From Methanobacteriota archaeon (GTDB lineage: Archaea > Thermoplasmatota > Poseidoniia > Poseidoniales > Thalassarchaeaceae): a stretch of DNA of 19,802 nucleotides. A model generated the notes under the pieces. It made no database searches. It was not told the DNA's origin and saw only the letters and a program-made list of their open reading frames with translations. The DNA is taken from the NCBI GenBank assembly GCA_002731195.1, contig PCAI01000027.1:2348-22149 (forward strand). The letters are read 5' to 3'. How positions within the stretch are numbered: position 1 is the first letter of the stretch; every line of letters begins with the position of its first letter. Shown in pieces: positions 13,995 through 19,802 of the stretch. The position numbers and the translations under genes were made by a program.

Positions 13995-15089
13995 TTACTC
14001 TTCTTCCTCGTTATTCAACTTCTTAATGGCGGACGGCAAAATTACTAAAATAACTACAGCAGTAATGATATGCCCTATGGCCGTTGTTTGTAGTAGACTG
14101 CTTTCGGTTAGTTGTTCGGAAATAATTGTCAGTGAACTTATGCTACCTGCATACAAATACCCAAATGAGATTCCCCAAAATATTGCTGATTGACCTCCAA
14201 ATATGTTGATTCCCTTTTTCTTCCCTCTATTTATCATTGAAGTTACAGCAAAGAATATTGTTATGATCATCAAAAAACCTTCTTCAATCAACATCAATCC
14301 ATTGACTGAATCTACTAACCATGTACTTCTCCTCCATGCACTTAAAATATGCCAACTAGAAGCAAAAATTAGTACACTCATTAATAAATCTCCCAGGCGC
14401 CCCCTATCTCCCAAATTTTGCCTAATATCTAATGTATATTTATCAGTCAGATAACTAATGGTAGAAATTATCAAAAAGAATAAAATCCATAGAATATGAA
14501 CTTTGATGGTTGAATTCGTTACATTTTCCGCACCATATCCGAACCACCAAACCAGAGGAATAAAAATAGATATTAGTATCCCTGTTCTAATGAAAATATT
14601 GTATGTGGATATTTTACTTTCTTTTGTCGAAATTCTTTTTTGTATAAATATCGAACTACCAAATACTAGAGATATCCCCTGTCCTATTGAAAGTAATATG
14701 AAGAGAGAACTCATAAAATAATTAATACTTTTTGCCTCAAATGCTCCATTTACTAGAATGAATAACAAAGTTGTAATTATAATTACAGGCGCCAAAGATA
14801 TTAATGCTTTAATGAAGTATTTTCTCGTAAATATCCCGTCTCCATCATCATCTATGTTGAACAAAAATTCTCCATATTTAGATGAGATTATTGTTGCTAC
14901 TAATATATATGAAATAGACAACGAGAGAAATATAGTACTTCCATTTGTTCCAATATAGCCAAATTCATATCGCATAAATGTATATATCAATGCAGTATTA
15001 AATAATAACACGGCTAAGTGTGAAAGAGTCGAGGGATTCAAGATAGTCATGAAAAACCCATATTCTCTCTTGCCAAGCGTCTTCTCCAT
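13995..15089 (-). CDS. polytopic membrane protein with DxDxDG motif, unknown function
   Basis: A protein of about 364 residues with around nine or ten membrane helices and short loops; no family recognised. In one early loop it carries NIDDDGDGIFTRKYF, where Asp80, Asp82, Asp84 and Gly85 fit the D-x-D-x-D-G calcium loop, although the twelfth position is Tyr rather than Glu. Another conserved-looking polar stretch is LGDRGRLGDLL, before a later helix. The C-terminus ends NNEEEE and probably lies in the cytoplasm. Start codons are uncertain: ATG at 15110, 15107, 15089 or 15050. I chose 15089 because the first two overlap the divergent Pop5-like gene and a TTTAACTTAA-like box on the minus strand lies about 25-30 bp before 15089. 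A transporter or lipid-related enzyme are both possible. Confidence 0.7.
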   Translation of the reverse strand: MEKTLGKREYGFFMTILNPSTLSHLAVLLFNTALIYTFMRYEFGYIGTNGSTIFLSLSISYILVATIISSKYGEFLFNIDDDGDGIFTRKYFIKALISLAPVIIITTLLFILVNGAFEAKSINYFMSSLFILLSIGQGISLVFGSSIFIQKRISTKESKISTYNIFIRTGILISIFIPLVWWFGYGAENVTNSTIKVHILWILFFLIISTISYLTDKYTLDIRQNLGDRGRLGDLLMSVLIFASSWHILSAWRRSTWLVDSVNGLMLIEEGFLMIITIFFAVTSMINRGKKKGINIFGGQSAIFWGISFGYLYAGSISSLTIISEQLTESSLLQTTAIGHIITAVVILVILPSAIKKLNNEEEE

Positions 15090-15109
15090 ATTCTCCCGAA
15101 GAACCATCA

Positions 15110-15427
15110 TTGGTTAAGTTAAACCCCCTGCCGGAGTACATGGGCCGGCTTTCCAAAGTAGCGAGAGGCAAGCATCGCTGGATTGGAATAAGGGGAGAAA
15201 TAACAATAAATTCAAGGGATGAACTGACCACTATTTTTTCAGAAATTCTTGAAAACTGCGAATGGAAATTATATGATTTTAAGTCTCTGGACCAAAATTG
15301 CCTTTTCATTATAAAAACAAATCTCAAAGATTATGCCAAAACACTCAATCTCATTAATTCACATGTTTCCTTCGAAACATTGACCAGTTCGGGAAAAATT
15401 AAACTAATCAGAGAAAGAATATTCTAA
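15110..15427 (+). CDS. rnp2: Pop5/Rpp14-like RNase P protein component (putative)
   Basis: A 105-residue basic protein that resembles the archaeal RNase P subunit Rnp2 (Pop5), which helps trim the 5' leaders of pre-tRNAs with the RNase P RNA. Points of similarity are an N-terminal LNPLPEYMGRLSK followed by KHRWIGIRGE (compare LPPTLRxKKRYI in known proteins), a middle strand NCLFIIKTN followed by a helix, and a C-terminal TSSGKIKLIRERIF matching the SGTIKxxxRKFL end. The protein is small and divergent, so the call is moderate. TTG at 15110 is used because the family N-terminus LPxxL lies before the first ATG at 15140; 15140 is the alternative start. The stop overlaps the convergent methyltransferase/biotin ligase gene by 4 bases. 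Confidence 0.55.
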   Translation: MVKLNPLPEYMGRLSKVARGKHRWIGIRGEITINSRDELTTIFSEILENCEWKLYDFKSLDQNCLFIIKTNLKDYAKTLNLINSHVSFETLTSSGKIKLIRERIF

Positions 15428-16779
15428 TTGATGTGATACCTCCACTCTATATTTTCTAAATCATCTATGTGTCTGACTCTATCATTGCCTAAAATTTCTA
15501 ATTCTCCCTTTTCAGAAATTCCAACTATTCGACAAACATCATTATTTCCATGCATAACTGAAACTCCTCTGGAAATAATTTCCGAAAGTGCTTTCCATGA
15601 TTTTCCAATCATTTCTTGAGAGCTAATGGCCGGCAATAGATCATGTTCTTCAAAACTCGAAGAAAGACTAATATCTGCCATATTGTAAATATCAATATTT
15701 TTTACTTCTCCTAACGTTTCAATCCACCCAGAAGAACTAAATGAATCATCAATCAACTTACTTCTTTTATTGATCCCTACTCCTACTCTTAGGTAATCAT
15801 TTCCACTGTCTGACTCAATTACTATCCCTCCCATCTTCCTGAAGTCATTACTCATCAAATCGTTTGGCCACTTGAGCCCAATTTTCAAAACCGCAGCAAT
15901 AGAAGCACCAGCAGTAATTTGTAAAATTCCTGGTGAGACATTTTCTAGGTTTGACTTTGATATATTCCATGTTGCTAGCATGTCTCCTTCATCCGATTGC
16001 CACTTATCGCCCCTCCTGCCTCTGCCTCTGGTTTGCTTTTTTGTCATTATTCTGGTCCAATCTCCTTTCTTAATTTTCTTCACTTCGTCCATTGTGCTCT
16101 GACATTCTTCTATGACAATTGGGCTACTATTTTTACCAGGCCTCCAGAACGCATAAACTTCCAGTTTTTCATCACCAATCAGTTCTTCTGTTATCCTTCT
16201 TCCAGACCATCCTCTTTCATTCCACAAACTTGGATAACTATTACTCTCTGGTAGAGTTCTAAATAGTAACATTACCAAGCATTCATTGGATATTTTGCTC
16301 ATTTCTAAAGTATCTATCAGCCTTCTACTCCATCCTCCACTTTCTATATCTAGATAGGCCGCCTCTTCAATATATTCCAATTTATTTCCATCATCTCCCA
16401 CCGGATCTAAATATGGTAAATTCCAAACTATGAGGTCAATTTTATCAGAAATTTTAATGTTTTCAGTTATTCCCCCTTCTTCTATTTTTACTGTATCTTC
16501 AAAACCATATTTTTTTACATTTCCTCTGGCACAAGCAACAGCATACGGATTCACATCATAAGCCGTTACTTTCCATCCCAATGATGCTAGTAGCATAGAT
16601 AAAGCCCCTGAACCACAACCTATTTCGAGTGCAAGACCTTGATTTTTTTTCATTTTTAATATTGCTTTTGCTAATAGATAAGTATCTTCTCTTGGCGGAT
16701 ACACTGTTTTGTGAGTTTCTAAATTCCAATTACAAACATTTTCTATTTCAAATATAATTTCTTTAGATATAAAATCCAT
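15424..16779 (-). CDS. HemK2/Mtq2-like methyltransferase fused to biotin-protein ligase
   Basis: A 451-residue two-domain fusion. Residues 1-215 are an AdoMet methyltransferase of the archaeal HemK2/Mtq2 type: VYPPREDTYLL (26-36, family VYxPxEDTxLL), motif I LEIGCGSGAL at 51-60, an acidic strand end AYDVNPYA at 73-80, and NLPY at 120-123, where the family has NPPY. Relatives methylate the glutamine of the GGQ motif of release factor aRF1. Residues 220-450 are a biotin-protein ligase: ECQSTMDE, the biotin/AMP loop RGRGRRGDKW at 251-260, LKWPND at 302-307, the KMGGIVIES segment with the probable catalytic Lys315, VGVGIN at 332-337, and a small C-terminal beta domain from about 400. There is no DNA-binding domain. 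It would biotinylate the carrier of the acyl-CoA carboxylase. No stop or frameshift separates the halves. Confidence 0.9.
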   Translation of the reverse strand: MDFISKEIIFEIENVCNWNLETHKTVYPPREDTYLLAKAILKMKKNQGLALEIGCGSGALSMLLASLGWKVTAYDVNPYAVACARGNVKKYGFEDTVKIEEGGITENIKISDKIDLIVWNLPYLDPVGDDGNKLEYIEEAAYLDIESGGWSRRLIDTLEMSKISNECLVMLLFRTLPESNSYPSLWNERGWSGRRITEELIGDEKLEVYAFWRPGKNSSPIVIEECQSTMDEVKKIKKGDWTRIMTKKQTRGRGRRGDKWQSDEGDMLATWNISKSNLENVSPGILQITAGASIAAVLKIGLKWPNDLMSNDFRKMGGIVIESDSGNDYLRVGVGINKRSKLIDDSFSSSGWIETLGEVKNIDIYNMADISLSSSFEEHDLLPAISSQEMIGKSWKALSEIISRGVSVMHGNNDVCRIVGISEKGELEILGNDRVRHIDDLENIEWRYHIN

Positions 16780-16827
16780 AACCTATGCACCTATTTATCA
16801 AAAACATTTATCTCAAGAACGCCATAT

Positions 16828-16884
16828 CAAGCACTGACAACAGATTCCCGTCTGGAGTTCTGGCCCTTGCTCTAGCGGTGCTTG
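16828..16884. other. structured intergenic element, possible small RNA or leader
   Basis: A perfect 7-bp complementarity, CAAGCAC at 16828-16834 with GTGCTTG at 16878-16884, encloses 43 bases with a small inner hairpin (CAGA/TCTG at 16841-16854). The element lies between the biotin ligase start and tRNA-Lys. It could be the 5' leader of the minus-strand gene or a small RNA on either strand. No C/D box pair or H/ACA box placed at the stem end was found, so no class is assigned. Confidence 0.3.
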
Positions 16885-16896
16885 TTTAGTTACTTT

Positions 16897-16904
16897 CTTA
16901 AACC
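16897..16904 (+). promoter_or_regulatory. TATA-like box of tRNA-Lys
   Basis: CTTAAACC within TTTCTTAAACCCC lies about 40 bp before the first base of the tRNA. It would give a short leader of roughly 15 nt containing the palindrome AGCATATGCT (16928-16937). A small hairpin GGGC-AATA-GCCC (16916-16927) lies between the box and the tRNA. Confidence 0.35.
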
Positions 16905-16939
16905 CCTCTTAGGACGGGCAATAGCCCAGCATATGCTAT

Positions 16940-17013
16940 GGGCCTGTAGCTTAGTCAGGTAGAGCGACGGGCTTTTAACCCGTCGGCCGCGGGTTCGAAT
17001 CCCGTCAGGCCCG
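16940..17013 (+). tRNA. tRNA-Lys (anticodon UUU)
   Basis: A complete cloverleaf with no intron. The acceptor stem pairs GGGCCTG (16940-16946) with CAGGCCC (17006-17012), and G at 17013 is the discriminator. The D arm contains TAGCTTAGTCAGGTAGAGC. The anticodon stem ACGGG/CCCGT carries the loop CTTTTAA with anticodon TTT at 16974-16976. The T arm is GCGGGTTCGAATCCCGT with the invariant GGTTCGAAT. The 3' CCA is not fully encoded (GCCT follows), as is common in archaea, so it is added after transcription. A 6-bp hairpin follows directly. Confidence 0.97.
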
Positions 17014-17030
17014 CCTGAATAAGCTTCAGG
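17014..17030 (+). terminator. hairpin directly after tRNA-Lys
   Basis: CCTGAA and TTCAGG form a perfect 6-bp stem around the 5-base loop TAAGC, starting at the base after the tRNA discriminator. It could be a processing or termination signal. No strong T tract follows, so read-through into the RNA polymerase operon is possible. Confidence 0.35.
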
Positions 17031-17061
17031 GCCATATTTATCTGGCAAGGGGATTAAAAAT

Positions 17062-17649
17062 ATGGCAGTAAAAAGTTCAACAAAAAAAAGGCTAATAGAA
17101 CTAGGAGTTCCAGAAGATAGAGCTCACAAACTTGCCGATGACGCTAATATGGATGCAATCAAAAGAATGACTGTTGAGCAAGTTGCTAAAAAAGTAGATC
17201 TTGAGATGGGCAGTGCAGATTTAGAACTAATAATGGGAGTTATTAGGGAACAAATGGCATCTAGGAAGAGAAGTAGAAGTGGAAGAATAACAATTTCCCG
17301 AAATGCCTTGTTAGACGAAGATATTCCTCAAGGAGAGGACCGTTTCAACGTATTAAATCACATTTTAGTACCTCATCACGAATTAGTACCAATCGAAGAT
17401 GAAGAAACAGTATTGTCTCCATGGAATCTGATGGAGAAAGATTTTGAAGGAAATAATAGACTTGCAAAAGAACTTTTGCCAAAGATATTGATTACTGATC
17501 CAGCAGTTCAAGCTATCAAAGAAACAACTGAAGCTGAAGATGATACATTATTGGCGGGTTGGTTAACAAATAGGGTAATGAAGATAGAAAGATACAGTAG
17601 ATCTGCAGGAACTAGTATAGCATACAGACTAGTTGTGGAGAGGGCATAA
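17062..17649 (+). CDS. rpoH: DNA-directed RNA polymerase subunit H (Rpo5) with N-terminal extension
   Basis: A 195-residue protein whose last 100 or so residues form the Rpb5-type assembly domain of archaeal RNA polymerase: FNVLNHILVPHHELVPIEDEE, then ELLPKILITDPAVQAI, and the closing IERYSRSAGTSIAYRLVVE. Ordinary archaeal subunit H is only about 75-85 residues and consists of that domain alone. Here about 90 residues precede it, predicted helical, with TKKRLIELGVPEDRAHKLAD and a KRMTVEQVAKKVD segment that recall a small helical UBA- or HhH-like fold. An arginine/serine-rich linker (SRKRSRSGR) joins the parts. The extension is not visibly related to the N-terminal jaw domain of eukaryotic Rpb5. 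ATG 17062 has an AAGGGG site about 9 nt upstream. The polymerase B subunit follows 13 nt after the stop, the normal archaeal order. Confidence 0.93.
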   Translation: MAVKSSTKKRLIELGVPEDRAHKLADDANMDAIKRMTVEQVAKKVDLEMGSADLELIMGVIREQMASRKRSRSGRITISRNALLDEDIPQGEDRFNVLNHILVPHHELVPIEDEETVLSPWNLMEKDFEGNNRLAKELLPKILITDPAVQAIKETTEAEDDTLLAGWLTNRVMKIERYSRSAGTSIAYRLVVERA

Positions 17650-17662
17650 GGAGAGGATACAA

Positions 17663-19802
17663 ATGAAGGAAATAGTTGAAAGTTATTTTAGTAGAAGAAG
17701 TCTTGTAAATCACCAACTTGCATCATATAATGATTGTATACCGCTACTTGATAGTAGGGGAAGTAGAATGGAAAATATTGTTAGAAATATTCGAATTGGT
17801 AGTGATGACTATGAAGCCGATAATGAAGGTGGATTGATAAAACTCGACGTTCTAGAGAAAGAAATAATTGTCCGAGTCAAGAATATACGCCTTGGACAAC
17901 CAACAATTAGGGAAGCGAATGGGGCAGAACATCCTGCAACGCCATTAGAATGCAGATTGAGGAAACTAACTTACTTTGCACCTATATACCTTGATTTCAG
18001 AATATATCGAGATGATTTACCTCCTTCTCCAGGCTCCGAATTGGGCTATATGGATGAGAAGAATGTCCACATAGGAAATTTACCAATTATGGTTAGGTCT
18101 GCTAGATGTAATTTGCATGCAAACAATATAGATCCTAACAGAAAATTATCTCCAGATACATCTCCTGAAGATGCAGAGCAATATGTAAAACTATTAAGAA
18201 AATACGGTGAAGATCCAGTAGATCCTGGTGGATATTTCATTATCAACGGTACTGAGAGAGTTTTAATCTCAATGGAAGATCTAGCCCCTAATAGAGTAAC
18301 TGTGGAGAGAAATAAGAAATATGCGCATGACACTGAAGTGGCAAAAATCTTCTCTCAAAAAGATGGCGTTAGAAAACCTCTCAATGTCGAAAAGCGTAGA
18401 GATGGAATGTTAATGGTAAAAATCCCTAGTGCTGGAACTACTGCTATTCCAGTGGTTTTACTAATGAGGGCATTAGGAATGTCTAATGATAGAGAAATAT
18501 TCTCTTCCATTGCAGGTCCAGTAGAGGCAATGAAGTATACAGTAGCCAATCTTAATGATGTAAAAGATAATGAAGAATATGGAGTAGAAAATGAAGAAGA
18601 AGCACTTGCTTGGTTGGAGAAAAAATTCGCCGCTGGTCAACAAAAAGAATATCGAGAATCTAGAGTTCAAAATTTACTAGACAAAGAACTTCTTCCTCAC
18701 TTAGGTGCTTCATACGAACACCGTCAGAAAAAATCAATATTCCTTGGTAGGATAGTAAGACAAGTTCTTGAGATGGCAATTAATAACAAAGATCCTAATG
18801 ACAAAGATCATTATGCTAACAAAAGAGTACGTTTGGCCGGAGATCTTGTCGAAGATTTATTCCGAGTAAGCCTTCAACAACTAGCTAGAGATTTAAAATA
18901 TCAATTAGAAAGACATCACAACAGAAAGCGTGAGTTAAAAATCAATTCCTGCCTAAGGCCCGATGTACTGACATCAAAAATAATGCATGCATTGGCTACT
19001 GGAAATTGGGTAGGAGGAAGATCAGGAGTAAGTCAGTTACTAGACAGGACAACATATCTTTCTGCATTGTCTCACATGAGAAGAGTAACAAGTCCACTGG
19101 TCAGAAGTCAACCTCATTTCGAAGCGCGTGATTTACATCCAACTCAGTGGGGGAGATTATGCCCTAATGAAACTCCTGAGGGGCAAAATTGTGGTTTAGT
19201 AAAAAATGCAGCTCAGATGATAGATGTTTCCGAAGAAGTATCAGAATCAGATGTAAAAGAATTACTAAAGGAAGCCGGAGTCGATGATTCTCCTGAAGGT
19301 TGGGCCGATGGTTCCAGAGTTCATGTGAATGGAGATATATTTGGTTTGCACAAGAGGCCTCAAAAACTAGTACAGAGAATAAAGAACAGTAGGCGTTCAG
19401 GAAAGATAAGGTCTGAAGTAAGTATAAGACATGATACTGAAAACAAAGATGTCTTCATCAATACAGATAGGGGCCGAATCTTACGTCCTCTCCTAGTGCT
19501 AGAGAATGGTAGTCTGACTCTTTCAAAATTCCATCTTGATTCCCTCAGAGATGGAAGCATGGATTTTAATGATTTGCTGACTAGTGGAGTAGTTGAGTGG
19601 GTCGACGCCGAAGAAGAAGAAGATCTACTGATTGCACCAAGGCCATACGATTTACCTGCTCTTTCGCCAAAGAATAAGAGGCCAATTAATCCAGCAAAAG
19701 TGGAGTGGTTAAATCTAGGTGAACCCAATATTACTCATGCACATCTCGCTGCAGAAATCCAAATGCCAAATGGTTCTTCAAAGACTGAGAAATTCAAAAT
19801 TC
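17663..19802 (+). CDS. rpoB: DNA-directed RNA polymerase subunit B (Rpo2), N-terminal part
   Basis: This is the second-largest subunit of the archaeal RNA polymerase, cut by the window end after 713 codons with no stop. I translated it by hand; the frame is open throughout. It starts MKEIVESYFSRRSLVNHQLA with a GGAGAGG ribosome site about 6 nt upstream. Family landmarks in order are GGYFIINGTERVLISMEDLA, then DKELLPHLG followed by the KRVRLAGDLVEDLFR segment, RTTYLSALSHMRR, and the highly conserved HPTQWGRLCPNETPEGQNCG. A segment RILRPLLVLENG follows. Whether the gene is whole, as in Thermoplasma, or split into B'' and B', as in methanogens and halophiles, cannot be decided here. After the acidic EEEEDLLIA stretch the sequence runs through a proline-rich section to ITHAHLAAEI, which departs from the usual continuation and may be an insertion. 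Confidence 0.95.
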   Translation, partial: MKEIVESYFSRRSLVNHQLASYNDCIPLLDSRGSRMENIVRNIRIGSDDYEADNEGGLIKLDVLEKEIIVRVKNIRLGQPTIREANGAEHPATPLECRLRKLTYFAPIYLDFRIYRDDLPPSPGSELGYMDEKNVHIGNLPIMVRSARCNLHANNIDPNRKLSPDTSPEDAEQYVKLLRKYGEDPVDPGGYFIINGTERVLISMEDLAPNRVTVERNKKYAHDTEVAKIFSQKDGVRKPLNVEKRRDGMLMVKIPSAGTTAIPVVLLMRALGMSNDREIFSSIAGPVEAMKYTVANLNDVKDNEEYGVENEEEALAWLEKKFAAGQQKEYRESRVQNLLDKELLPHLGASYEHRQKKSIFLGRIVRQVLEMAINNKDPNDKDHYANKRVRLAGDLVEDLFRVSLQQLARDLKYQLERHHNRKRELKINSCLRPDVLTSKIMHALATGNWVGGRSGVSQLLDRTTYLSALSHMRRVTSPLVRSQPHFEARDLHPTQWGRLCPNETPEGQNCGLVKNAAQMIDVSEEVSESDVKELLKEAGVDDSPEGWADGSRVHVNGDIFGLHKRPQKLVQRIKNSRRSGKIRSEVSIRHDTENKDVFINTDRGRILRPLLVLENGSLTLSKFHLDSLRDGSMDFNDLLTSGVVEWVDAEEEEDLLIAPRPYDLPALSPKNKRPINPAKVEWLNLGEPNITHAHLAAEIQMPNGSSKTEKFKI

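Noticed and set aside
16828..16884. Second tRNA, or C/D or H/ACA guide RNA, ahead of tRNA-Lys
   Set aside because: The stem exists, but there is no T-loop GGTTCGA, no C box paired with a D box, and no ACA at the expected place; kept only as an unclassified structure.
17032..17041. AT-rich stretch before RNA polymerase subunit H as its promoter
   Set aside because: It lies only about 20 bp from the ATG, which would put transcription start at or inside the coding region even though a good Shine-Dalgarno sequence is present; read-through from the tRNA side seems as likely.
19360..19728. Open frame of 122 codons opposite RNA polymerase B
   Set aside because: Antisense of a conserved polymerase gene whose frame is open across the region.
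1..19802. CRISPR array, insertion sequence or phage region
   Set aside because: I saw no regularly spaced direct repeats, no transposase or integrase, and no terminal inverted repeats; gene content is housekeeping and metabolic.

Overview
The window looks like a compact, AT-rich archaeal chromosome segment, most likely from a marine Thermoplasmatota-type euryarchaeon (Marine Group II/III-like). Archaeal marks are an Rpb5-type RNA polymerase subunit H directly followed by the large RNA polymerase B subunit, a Pop5-like RNase P protein, a SEC59-like membrane kinase, TATA-like boxes about 25 bp before predicted starts, and a divergent FtsZ. The lineage is an inference from gene content; I could not run a phylogeny. 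Genes are packed very tightly, and several convergent pairs touch or overlap by a few bases.

Layout. (1) 1-3258: propionyl/methylmalonyl-CoA metabolism. A carboxyltransferase (partial, minus strand) diverges from an operon of the B12-binding small subunit of methylmalonyl-CoA mutase, its MeaB chaperone GTPase and a SEC59/DGK1-like membrane protein. (2) 3311-6826: a tiny membrane ORF, glutamine-dependent asparagine synthetase, and a minus-strand operon of 2[4Fe-4S] ferredoxin, a small membrane protein and O6-alkylguanine-DNA alkyltransferase. A small three-helix membrane protein diverges from this operon at a shared TATA box. (3) 6823-12609: the most striking part, a five-gene minus-strand respiratory operon. 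It runs from a membrane-anchored exported protein with a CxCH motif, through a small membrane protein with a helical cytoplasmic head and a Tat-type Rieske protein, to a cytochrome b6-like protein and a 927-residue fusion. The fusion joins the cytochrome b C-terminal half, an extracytoplasmic domain and a cytoplasmic HdrD/DsrK-like iron-sulfur module. (4) 12747-16779: a TPR protein, a divergent FtsZ, a polytopic membrane protein, a Pop5-like protein, and a fusion of a HemK2/Mtq2-like methyltransferase with biotin-protein ligase. (5) 16828-19802: a possible structured leader, tRNA-Lys(UUU), RNA polymerase subunit H with a long N-terminal extension, and the start of the polymerase B subunit, cut by the window end.

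How the parts fit. Biotin ligase would charge the carrier protein used by the acyl-CoA carboxylase, and the mutase/MeaB pair handles its product, so propionyl-CoA from odd-chain or branched substrates can feed central metabolism. The Rieske/cytochrome b operon suggests quinol oxidation at the membrane. Its HdrD-like arm suggests a direct electron link to a cytoplasmic redox partner, which ordinary bc1 or b6f complexes do not have. That complex is the best candidate here for a poorly described system.
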